The translations under genes and the position numbers were made by a program. The notes below the pieces were generated by a model, which was not told the origin of the DNA, did no database searches, and worked only from the letters and a program-made list of their open reading frames with translations. From a virus, in IMG/VR virus record IMGVR_UViG_3300010883_000378, positions 1-26,048 of that record: DNA of 26,048 bases; one strand, 5' to 3'. Positions 8,162 to 16,043 of the stretch are shown piece after piece; position 1 is the first letter of the stretch; each line of letters starts with the position of its first letter.

Positions 8162-9822
8162 TGGGAATTAAGGATTACATAGGCGGTTTAGTTAGAAGAA
8201 AAACACCTCAACCGTTAAATAAAGATGTTTATAATTTAGGTATTCAAGAGAAAAGAAATGTTCAACATATTATTGGACCTGTCCTTTACGATGTCGCACA
8301 TCAATCTACTATTGTACGAACTTGTCTTACTCAATTAAAAACTGAAATATTTAGAAGAGGTTATGAATGGGAAAAAGCATTCTATAAAATTTGTGAAAAG
8401 TGTAAAACTAAACATGAAAAGGAAACTGAAGCATGTAGAAATTGCGGAGATACAAATCTAAGACTACCCTCTGAAGACCAAAAACAATATGCTGAAAATT
8501 TCTTTGAAGGATATGTTAATAAATCTGAACAAAAATTTATTGATGTATTAAAATCATTAGAAACAGATTTGAATATTGCTGATGACGCATACTTAATTTT
8601 AGTTAAGGAGTACTACTTAGACGATAATAATAAGGTAGTATTACAAAAAATTAAAGAGGTTTATAGAGGCGACCCATTAACTATGTATATTGATGTCGAT
8701 GAAGAAGGGGATAGAGGTGAGGCACATTTTACTTGTTTAACTCATAGAGAAACATTAGATGCAGACCCACACGCTTTATGCCCTGAATGTGGATGTGCAT
8801 TACAACCTGTTCATTATGTTAATAGAGTTGCTGGAAAAGCACAATACTTTGTAGAAGGAGAAGTAATGCATTTAAGTAAGTATAACCCTTCAAGGTTATA
8901 TGGTATGTCTCCTATTCTAACTCTATGGAGTCATATTACTACATTGATTGCTATGGAGAATTATGTAAATACTTCATATACTAAAGCAAGAGCACCAAGA
9001 GGAATACTTGCAGTACAAACTAATAACATGGAATCATTAGTTAAGTATTGGAAAGGTGTTAAAGAAAAGTTAGAAAAAGACCCTCATTATATACCTATCA
9101 TGGGGATAGAATCTGATGGTGGTAGTAAAGGTAGTATTGAATGGGTTCAATTTATGAATACTCTTAAAGAAATGGATTACATAAATGTAAAGGATGACCT
9201 TAGAGATAGAATCGGCGCTTTTTATGGAGTGTCTAAAATCTTTCAAGGTGATACATCAACAAGCGGTGGATTAAATAATGAAGGTATGCAAATTCTTGTA
9301 ACTAACCGTTCTGTTGAATTAGCACAGAATGTTTATAATCAATATTTATTCCCGTTCCTACTAAAACAATTTGGTATTGGTGATTGGAAACTTAATCTAC
9401 TTCGTTCCGAAGAAGAAGATAATGTAGCAGAATTAAGAAGAAGAGAAATTGAAATTAACCTCGCTACCTCAATTAAAAACTTAGGGTTTGAAGTTGATAT
9501 GGATGAAGATGGTAACTTTATCTATTCTAAACCTCAACCAAAAGAACCTGAAGGTGGAGATATGGGTGGAGAAAAGAAACCTGATGCTAAATTAGAAACT
9601 GACCCATATGCAGGAACAGATATTGATGCAAGTCAATTAGGACAAATGCAGGAACAAATGATGTCGGGTAAAGGTGGTGCTGATGGAATGGCACAGCCAG
9701 AGCAAAAAAAAACTAGAAATAAACCAAGCATGAGTGTTGGCCCACCAAATAGAAATTCGGGATTACCTAAAGAAGCAGCAAATAATAATGTTGATAGAAG
9801 AACAGAAAGAGGCGGAATATAA
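8161..9822 (+). CDS. Portal protein with two zinc-ribbon-like clusters
   Basis: This is the dodecameric head vertex through which DNA enters and leaves. Support comes from position after terminase, a length of 553 aa, and the portal-like core. That core includes a helix-rich middle (about 235-290), a segment like G-V-S-K-I-F-Q-G-D (about 357-365), and the long C-terminal stem helix region ending in F-P-F-L-L-K-Q-F-G. Two Cys clusters are inserted in the N-terminal half: C78-x2-C81 with C92-x2-C95, and C192-x2-H195 with C207-x2-C210 and C212. Both look able to bind zinc. The C-terminal ~90 residues are low-complexity (Gly, Pro, Gln, Met, Lys) and probably disordered. The start ATG overlaps the TAA of the upstream gene (TAATG), with GGGTGG a few bases before it. 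The portal call is strong from context and moderate from sequence alone. Confidence 0.88.
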   Translation: MGIKDYIGGLVRRKTPQPLNKDVYNLGIQEKRNVQHIIGPVLYDVAHQSTIVRTCLTQLKTEIFRRGYEWEKAFYKICEKCKTKHEKETEACRNCGDTNLRLPSEDQKQYAENFFEGYVNKSEQKFIDVLKSLETDLNIADDAYLILVKEYYLDDNNKVVLQKIKEVYRGDPLTMYIDVDEEGDRGEAHFTCLTHRETLDADPHALCPECGCALQPVHYVNRVAGKAQYFVEGEVMHLSKYNPSRLYGMSPILTLWSHITTLIAMENYVNTSYTKARAPRGILAVQTNNMESLVKYWKGVKEKLEKDPHYIPIMGIESDGGSKGSIEWVQFMNTLKEMDYINVKDDLRDRIGAFYGVSKIFQGDTSTSGGLNNEGMQILVTNRSVELAQNVYNQYLFPFLLKQFGIGDWKLNLLRSEEEDNVAELRRREIEINLATSIKNLGFEVDMDEDGNFIYSKPQPKEPEGGDMGGEKKPDAKLETDPYAGTDIDASQLGQMQEQMMSGKGGADGMAQPEQKKTRNKPSMSVGPPNRNSGLPKEAANNNVDRRTERGGI

Positions 9823-10046
9823 TGAATACAAAAGATATAATTAATAGAAAGTTAGAAGCAGCAAAGCAACAAATAGAAACTTTACAAAGGAAAGTAAATC
9901 CTACACCTGTATTAGAAAGAAAGACAGTTAATACTATTCCAGCAGGCGTTCCAGAAGCAGGACAAGATACTAATAAAATAATTCCTGAAATACCTGGATT
10001 TATTCAAGGTGGAAAAAGAATGCCAAAGAAAATGAAGGAAGTTTAA
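9822..10046 (+). CDS. Small hypothetical protein (74 aa)
   Basis: Unrecognised. It starts at an ATG sharing its A with the TAA stop of the portal gene, with GGCGGAATA just upstream as a weak ribosome binding site. Residues 3-25 form a probable amphipathic or coiled-coil helix. The rest is Pro/Gly-rich and likely disordered, ending in a basic K/R/M tail. It sits between portal and a giant protein; a small virion or assembly factor is possible. The frame is real judging by its tight packing, but the function is open. Confidence 0.65.
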   Translation: MNTKDIINRKLEAAKQQIETLQRKVNPTPVLERKTVNTIPAGVPEAGQDTNKIIPEIPGFIQGGKRMPKKMKEV

Positions 10047-10048
10047 GT

Positions 10049-12448
10049 ATGCAATCTTTAATCTTAATAGATAATTTACGAAAAAGTCTTTACACAAGAC
10101 TTTACTACGCTTTAGTAGATAGTGAATATCTTATTAAGGCTATTTCAGAACAAGAAATTTCAACTATGTTAGAAGATGTTAAAGAACAAAAATATATGAT
10201 AACATATGTTAATAAGTTTATGAACAATACAAATGTAAATAGAAATACTAAAGTTCCTGCAAAGTATAAAGATGAATGGGAAAAAAGATTAAAGATAATT
10301 GATGATAAATTACCTCTTAGAACATCTTTACCAGGAACAGCAGGATGGACTGAAGTTAATGCAGAAAATATGGAAACTACAGTAAAGAGAAAGGAACAGT
10401 ACAGAAAACAACTTAAATTATTAGGTAAATATATTATTAGTCAATATCCAGAAATTACAAATAAAAACTTAGATTCTTCTATACAAGAAGAAGAGTTAGA
10501 ATCTTCACTTTTAATGGATTATATAAAAAGAAACTTTATTAAAACAAATGCTAACGACAGTGATAATCCACTTTATGCAGAAATAAAAGAAGATTTAGAT
10601 AAATATTACGAGGGTAAAAATGTTGAAAGGTTGGAAATGTTAGAATCATCTAATCAACAACAAGGACAGCGTAATAAAAAAATTACAAATGCATTATCTG
10701 AAGTTAAAGAAAAGATTAAATCTTGGGAAGAAAAACTAAGGATAGAAACTTTAGATGAAAGTAAAAAACTACCTAAAAGTAAAAAATTAGTAGAAGCATG
10801 GATGAAAGATACATCAAGAAAAATTCCTAATAAAATTACAAATGAGAAAAATAAAAATTTATCTTCTTATACTACCATGCTTAAATTAATTGATTTAGTA
10901 GAAAGTTTAAGAGTTAGTGACCCTAAATCAACGGCTCGTCTAAATAAATTTATTACAGAATTTAAAATAGACCCTGAAGATAAAGTAAAACTTGTAGAAA
11001 TTCTTACTGAATTAGAAAAAGAACAAAAACAATATAATAAGCGTGAAGGTAGACAAGTTAAAATTACACCCACAGCCATCGAAGCAAAGAGTGATGGGAT
11101 AAGTATTGGTAAGAAAAGTAAGTATGGTAAATTAGCAAAGACGGGTACAAGGTCTTTACGAATAAACTATTCAGATTCATTTAGAACATTTAAGGCAAAA
11201 CAAGGAGATGTTTTAAAGCAATTTGAAAAATTGGATTTAAATGATAATGGGTGGTATAATAGTAATATTTTAGATGTTATCCCTGCTTATTGGATTAAGA
11301 AGTCAGGATATAAAAAAGGTTTAGATGCTTGGGATTCTGAACCTAGTGATGTTAAAACAAAATTTATTAAAAAAGTTAATTCTATTATACCAGAATACCC
11401 TAAATTAAATCAAGATGGTGTGAGTATGAAATCACCTATAAGTATTTTATACAATGATATATGGGATGATTACAGTTCTGTTGGTAATAATTCACCAGAA
11501 GACTTTGCTTATTTCCTTCAAGGGATTAGAGATGGTTTAGGAAACGATACTAAAGATACTATGGCGGCAGACTTTTTGAAATTAAAAGAATTTAAAGAAG
11601 ATATTTTACCTCAATTAATAAAGGCTGTTAAAAGAGGAATAATTATAGACGAAAACAATTTATTAGATTTTAGATTAGGCCCTATATTTAGCAAAATCAT
11701 GGGTAAGTTAGGAGATAATAATGAAAGGAAAGAAATTATCCAAGATTTAATTAGTATAGTTAAAGGTGAATCTTTAAGTAACAAGTATGCCGGTCGAAAT
11801 GCTGAAGAATTAAAATCTATCGAAAAGGATATTGTTAATATGATTTCTGAAAAATTATACGATAGGACAATATTATCATACATAATGACTACATTCTTTA
11901 AAATTTATAAAGGTCAAACTTTAATTAGAAATTTATTTAAGGTAGAATCTCCAGAAGTAGAAGTAGAATTTCTTGAAACAGTATCAGGTGCAAAGCCCGA
12001 TACAAGTAGAGCAGGTGATGCTATTCGTGATGTCCCTGCCGGCACATATATTAAAGATAAAGAAACTCAAAAGAAATTAAACGAAACAAGAAAATCTTTA
12101 GAGAACCTTTTAATAGGTTTAAGAGAGCAGGATGATGTTTTACTTAAGGAAGATACAGGTCTAATTTTAGAATCTCTTAGTAAAACTCAAAAGAAGAAAG
12201 TTAAGGCAATTTTAAATATAGCAGACCCCACAGAATACTTTGGGCACGATTTCCTTAAGTTAGCAGAATTAGTAAAAGTTCTTAAATCATTAGGCGTTGT
12301 AAAGGGTGACAAAAAACTAAATAAAAAGATTCTTAAGTTAGAAGATGAAAATTTGAAGGTAGTTAAATTAGCAACAAGACTAAGAAAAGATTATGAAAAT
12401 CTATATAGAGATTTAAGAGAAATGATATATCCAAAAAGCGGTGAATAA
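10049..12448 (+). CDS. Giant hypothetical protein (799 aa)
   Basis: I do not recognise this protein. It starts at ATG 10049, two bases after the previous stop, with a weak AAGGAAG upstream. It is predicted mostly helical and highly charged; Lys/Glu/Leu-rich coiled-coil-like stretches cover about 195-260, 300-345 and 685-795. There are no Cys clusters, membrane segments or enzyme motifs. Around residue 412 it has P-A-Y-W followed by an aromatic/hydrophobic residue and a charged one; the same four residues occur in the 999-residue protein at 610, with identical codons over those 12 bases. Its TAA stop lies within GGTGAATAAAATG, which supplies the ribosome binding site of the next gene. Location between portal and scaffold/protease genes suggests a virion or internal head protein, but there is no direct proof. 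Confidence 0.85.
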   Translation: MQSLILIDNLRKSLYTRLYYALVDSEYLIKAISEQEISTMLEDVKEQKYMITYVNKFMNNTNVNRNTKVPAKYKDEWEKRLKIIDDKLPLRTSLPGTAGWTEVNAENMETTVKRKEQYRKQLKLLGKYIISQYPEITNKNLDSSIQEEELESSLLMDYIKRNFIKTNANDSDNPLYAEIKEDLDKYYEGKNVERLEMLESSNQQQGQRNKKITNALSEVKEKIKSWEEKLRIETLDESKKLPKSKKLVEAWMKDTSRKIPNKITNEKNKNLSSYTTMLKLIDLVESLRVSDPKSTARLNKFITEFKIDPEDKVKLVEILTELEKEQKQYNKREGRQVKITPTAIEAKSDGISIGKKSKYGKLAKTGTRSLRINYSDSFRTFKAKQGDVLKQFEKLDLNDNGWYNSNILDVIPAYWIKKSGYKKGLDAWDSEPSDVKTKFIKKVNSIIPEYPKLNQDGVSMKSPISILYNDIWDDYSSVGNNSPEDFAYFLQGIRDGLGNDTKDTMAADFLKLKEFKEDILPQLIKAVKRGIIIDENNLLDFRLGPIFSKIMGKLGDNNERKEIIQDLISIVKGESLSNKYAGRNAEELKSIEKDIVNMISEKLYDRTILSYIMTTFFKIYKGQTLIRNLFKVESPEVEVEFLETVSGAKPDTSRAGDAIRDVPAGTYIKDKETQKKLNETRKSLENLLIGLREQDDVLLKEDTGLILESLSKTQKKKVKAILNIADPTEYFGHDFLKLAELVKVLKSLGVVKGDKKLNKKILKLEDENLKVVKLATRLRKDYENLYRDLREMIYPKSGE

Positions 12449-12449
12449 A

Positions 12450-12677
12450 ATGAGTGAAGAATTAACATTATTATTAAAAGAATTAGTAGAAAGAGTCCGA
12501 ACCTTAGAAACGACTGTGTATAACGCAGACAATGTATTACTTAAGGCAGGGCTTGTAAAAGTAGAAGGAATGAAACCATCAATACAAAATGCAAGTAGAG
12601 TACCAACTGCAGATACTATTGCTAAGATGGAATGGTCTGAAATAGACGAATTAGTAGTTAGAATGGGAAGTGAATAA
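12450..12677 (+). CDS. Small coiled-coil protein sharing a C-terminal motif with the protease-scaffold
   Basis: It is 75 aa from the ATG at 12450. The in-frame GTG at 12441 is rejected because the GGTGA at 12440-12444 is then ideally placed 5 bases before the ATG. Residues 3-32 form a Leu/Glu-rich helix likely to self-associate. The C-terminus reads I-A-K-M60-E-W62-S-E64-I-D-E-L68-V69 and closely resembles the last ~20 residues of the prohead protease (L-A-K-M, then W412-E-E-V-N-A-L418-V419). Such a shared tail could bind the same partner, for example the capsid shell or portal, during assembly. This is inference from the similarity. No family is recognised. Confidence 0.75.
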   Translation: MSEELTLLLKELVERVRTLETTVYNADNVLLKAGLVKVEGMKPSIQNASRVPTADTIAKMEWSEIDELVVRMGSE

Positions 12678-12678
12678 A

Positions 12679-13221
12679 ATGGATTATGATGATAAACAAG
12701 ATATGACAATGGACTTTTCTATTCACGACCACGAATCAGAAAGAACGACAGCAGTACTAACTCAACTAACAGAATTAGTTAATTTAATTTCAAATCATTT
12801 AGGTTCTATTATAGACCATAAAAGTAAAGTTATTAAACCTGCTAAGAAAACAGCAAAAAAGGTTGATGTAGTTAGACAGGCCGCTAAACCAATGCAAGGT
12901 AGAGTTATTAAGTCAAATAGTAGAATGCCTTCAAGAGATTTTACAGGAAGTTCTATTTCAAAAGAAGAAGAAGAAGATGATGAAGAAAAACTTTTACCAC
13001 AATTAGCAGCAGTAGGTATTGGGGCTTTAGCAAATACAGATAACGAAAAGAAGTCGGTGGCAAACCCTATGTCTACAAGTGAAGGTAAAGCCCTTCTTAC
13101 TTCTTTACAAGATTCAGCAAATAAACTAAGAAGTTATCTTACTACTACAAGAGTTCCAGCAACTTCAGTACTTCAACCTCAAGATGTAAGAAACGATAAC
13201 CCTGCACGACCAAACCTTTAA
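12679..13221 (+). CDS. Hypothetical protein (180 aa), basic/acidic bipartite
   Basis: Unrecognised. I choose ATG 12679 over the in-frame GTG at 12670 because AGTGA (12669-12673) lies 5 bases before it, repeating the arrangement at 5356 and 12450. The N-terminus (1-25) is acidic with His. A helix follows at about 24-45, then a Lys/Ala-rich basic stretch at about 50-80 that could touch DNA. A run of Glu/Asp lies near 97-106, followed by a short Ala/Gly-rich apolar segment, and the Pro/Asn-rich tail looks disordered. The mixed charge pattern would suit an assembly or internal head protein, but this is not diagnostic. It precedes the ligase-domain gene by 10 bases. Confidence 0.75.
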   Translation: MDYDDKQDMTMDFSIHDHESERTTAVLTQLTELVNLISNHLGSIIDHKSKVIKPAKKTAKKVDVVRQAAKPMQGRVIKSNSRMPSRDFTGSSISKEEEEDDEEKLLPQLAAVGIGALANTDNEKKSVANPMSTSEGKALLTSLQDSANKLRSYLTTTRVPATSVLQPQDVRNDNPARPNL

Positions 13222-13225
13222 GGTG
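13220..13225 (+). promoter_or_regulatory. Ribosome binding site AAGGTG deciding a TTG start
   Basis: AAGGTG overlaps the TAA stop of the upstream gene and lies 6 bases before the TTG at 13232, supporting that start for the ligase-domain protein. Confidence 0.6.
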
Positions 13226-13231
13226 TTTTAA

Positions 13232-16003
13232 TTGGTAGAAGTTGCCGGAAGGATTGACCCTTTATCTCGTTCTTTAAGAGGATTATATGATGAAGTAAGA
13301 GTAGGATATTTAAGTGCTAGAGAAAGACCTAAAGATTATAGAGATGAGTGGGAAACAATAGTTGAATCTATTCAGGAGAAATGGGATAGTCCTGCCCCAA
13401 TAGGAGATTTACTTAGAGATAAGTTATCTGAAAGTTTATTATTTAGTGAAGAAGTTAAAGACCCTCAAGGTGCTAAGGCTAAAAGAGTATATGAAACTTT
13501 AAAAGGTATTCAAGCAGAATCTTCTTTTTCTAAAGACCCTTTTAGAAAGAAATTTGGTGAAGATTTACCAAAAAAATTAGAAGAAGATAAACAAATATTT
13601 GCTATGTTTTTACATTGGGCATACCGAACAGGTAGAGGTGCATTAGATAATTGGAAACAGTATGGTAAGTTAGAAGATAATTTTACAGAAGGGTTTGTAG
13701 GATTAGATTTAACAGATGGTGAACTATTTACATGGTTAGAGAAAAACTACGGTGAAGATGTTAGCGTTAAAAGATTAAAGTCTAAAATGCAAGCGGCAAG
13801 AGAATTACTGTATGAAATATATACCCAAGAACATTCACCTTCTGAATGGCAAGAATTAACAGATACTAAAAGAATATTAAAACAAGAAAAAACTGTAGAA
13901 ATTACAGATATTACTTATATGGAAGAAGAAACATTCGGTAGTGACATTTCTTGGAATCCTAATTTACAAAAAAATATGATAGTTACATATGAAGAATTAG
14001 GTATTGATGGTGGAGAAGATAAAGAAGAATTAGATGAAATTATTTCAACTTATTTATCTGACAAAACAGAATTGTTAATATATTCATTTGAATATGAAAT
14101 TAAAGGTATAGACAAAGATTTTTCTACTAAAAATGCTATGCTTAAAGCAGAAAAAGATACTTTAAATGAATTTATTATCCCTAATAAACCAATGTATCGT
14201 ATTTTTGAAATAGACGATATGAAAGAATTAAAAGGATTTACAGGAGAATATGTAGTCCAAGAAAAGTATGATGGTATGAGAATACAAATTCACAAGAATA
14301 AAGAAATTAAAATATACTCATTTAATAATAATGACATTACTTCTAAGTTTGATAAACAGATTAAAGTTATGCGTAATGAAGATTTTCCAGATAGCATATT
14401 AGATGCCGAAGTAGTATTGTATGAAGATGATGAACCATTACATAGAGCAGACACTATGGCTTATATTAATTCTAAAAATAGTGATAAGGCTTTTGAATTA
14501 CGAGTTCATGTTTTTGATATTCTTAGATTAAACGGAGAACACATCTGGAAGAATAAACTTGAAGATAGATTAAGACTTCTAATGGGAGAATTTACAAAAT
14601 TATCTGATAAATATTTACAATTCCCAAGTAAATCTAATACAAGATTTGCTGATTCATTAGAGGAAATAGAAGAGTATGCTAAAGAAATAATGGAAAGTCC
14701 TACATCGGAAGGTGTAATGATTAAAGATGCAAAGTCATCTTATATTGTAGGTAAGAAAAAGAACCCTAAGTGGGTAAAATGGAAGAAGTTTGTAGATTTA
14801 GATTTAATAATTTTAGAAGTTAGAAAAAACAAAAATGGAACATTTACATATACATTAGGTGCAGGTCCAATTGGTGACGAAACATATAAACCTGTACAAA
14901 AATATGAAAAGAGAGATTATCTTGTTGTAGGGAAAGCCCTTAATACTAAAATAAAATCTGAAGTAGGTAATATTATTAGGGTTAAGGTTGATGAAGTTAA
15001 GAAAACTAAGAATGGTTTTTCTTTATACAGCGCAAAGGTTATAGAAAAACCTGAAGTTACATTACCTGAAAAAATTATTACTTTAGAATTTTTATCAAAG
15101 GATAATAAGAAGTCTGCTTCTGATTATAATATTGAAGCACTTAAGAAATCTTATGCTTTAACAGATAACATACACGGAGTTGTAGAATTAAATACAGGTA
15201 TTGATACAGATGGTTTTGTGCTGTCGGGATTCTATCAAGATAACCTAATGGCTAAGAATGCTATTATAGATATAGATTTGTGGAAACATGAATTAGTAGA
15301 AATATATAAGAAAGATAGTGGTGAGTTTATGTCAATAGTTGCTAATATTATTAATGAAGGTAGTCTTAGTAAAAAAGAATTATTAAAAAGGTTAAAGGAA
15401 GAAGCACCTAAATTAGTAGACAGGTTGTTTGATTCTGGTGATTTAGAAAAATCAGTATTTAAATATATAGAAGATAGAGGTGAAGCATTTGGCATATTAT
15501 ACGATAATGAAAGAAAAATGTTTTACCATGACGATAAAACTTTAGTTAAAATACCTATTGAAGAAGAAGAAATGATAGGTAAAATGGATGATGATACTTA
15601 CGAAATTTGGCAAAGAGAAGATGGAAATATAAATTTTATCTATCAATATAAAAACAAGGTATTTTCTTGGAAAATAGAACAAAAGAATTTAGAAGATGTA
15701 TTTGAATTATTTGGAAAGGCTACAAAATACCTTGCTGAAGTAGATACTAAACCAGATAAGAGTAAAAAAATAGATGTAGGTAAATTAAAATTAGGTGCAC
15801 AAAGAGATGGTTATCACGAGTATATACTTGAAGGTAAAATGTATAAAGGTAAATTTCATATTAGGGTTGTTCCTATTAAGGGTGAAGATAAATGGATAGC
15901 ATGGACAGGTTATGAAACTAAACCAACAGACAAAGATAGTGACGATGGAATGTGGAATTTAGACCAAGATAAATATAAATCTATTACATTTTCTAATGAA
16001 TAA
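13232..16003 (+). CDS. Large protein with central ATP-dependent DNA ligase domain
   Basis: It is 923 aa from TTG 13232 (AAGGTG 6 bases upstream). The central part carries the nucleotidyltransferase motifs of ATP-dependent DNA ligases: motif I E344-K345-Y-D-G-M-R350, where K345 would be adenylated; L-D-A-E393; motif III at 427-435 (V-F-D-I-L-R-L-N-G); motif IV S492-E-G-V-M-I-K498; and motif V with K516 and K518. An OB-fold-like region follows to about 620. All key residues look intact, so nick sealing is plausible. The N-terminal ~330 residues are not recognised and do not look like the usual ligase DNA-binding domain. The C-terminal ~290 residues are also unusual; 801-813 and 860-892 faintly recall the LigD 3'-phosphoesterase domain without its histidines. 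Placement between portal and protease, far from any replication gene, suggests a virion-linked role, which is inference. Confidence 0.85.
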   Translation: MVEVAGRIDPLSRSLRGLYDEVRVGYLSARERPKDYRDEWETIVESIQEKWDSPAPIGDLLRDKLSESLLFSEEVKDPQGAKAKRVYETLKGIQAESSFSKDPFRKKFGEDLPKKLEEDKQIFAMFLHWAYRTGRGALDNWKQYGKLEDNFTEGFVGLDLTDGELFTWLEKNYGEDVSVKRLKSKMQAARELLYEIYTQEHSPSEWQELTDTKRILKQEKTVEITDITYMEEETFGSDISWNPNLQKNMIVTYEELGIDGGEDKEELDEIISTYLSDKTELLIYSFEYEIKGIDKDFSTKNAMLKAEKDTLNEFIIPNKPMYRIFEIDDMKELKGFTGEYVVQEKYDGMRIQIHKNKEIKIYSFNNNDITSKFDKQIKVMRNEDFPDSILDAEVVLYEDDEPLHRADTMAYINSKNSDKAFELRVHVFDILRLNGEHIWKNKLEDRLRLLMGEFTKLSDKYLQFPSKSNTRFADSLEEIEEYAKEIMESPTSEGVMIKDAKSSYIVGKKKNPKWVKWKKFVDLDLIILEVRKNKNGTFTYTLGAGPIGDETYKPVQKYEKRDYLVVGKALNTKIKSEVGNIIRVKVDEVKKTKNGFSLYSAKVIEKPEVTLPEKIITLEFLSKDNKKSASDYNIEALKKSYALTDNIHGVVELNTGIDTDGFVLSGFYQDNLMAKNAIIDIDLWKHELVEIYKKDSGEFMSIVANIINEGSLSKKELLKRLKEEAPKLVDRLFDSGDLEKSVFKYIEDRGEAFGILYDNERKMFYHDDKTLVKIPIEEEEMIGKMDDDTYEIWQREDGNINFIYQYKNKVFSWKIEQKNLEDVFELFGKATKYLAEVDTKPDKSKKIDVGKLKLGAQRDGYHEYILEGKMYKGKFHIRVVPIKGEDKWIAWTGYETKPTDKDSDDGMWNLDQDKYKSITFSNE

Positions 16004-16012
16004 GGGTTATTC

Positions 16013-16020
16013 TTTATATA
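16013..16020 (+). promoter_or_regulatory. Possible archaeal TATA box for a leaderless protease-capsid transcript
   Basis: TTTATATA is centred about 27 bases before the ATG at 16044, the usual distance between an archaeal TATA box and its transcription start. No ribosome binding site precedes that ATG, which fits a leaderless mRNA. A purine-rich BRE element is not clear. The call rests on spacing and motif alone. Confidence 0.4.
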
Positions 16021-16043
16021 GTCGTAAGACCTATCTATATACA

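Noticed and set aside
5356-9822. Intein or intron in terminase or portal, suggested by the nearby LAGLIDADG motif
   Set aside because: Both proteins read through without interruption and the LAGLIDADG domain is in its own gene.
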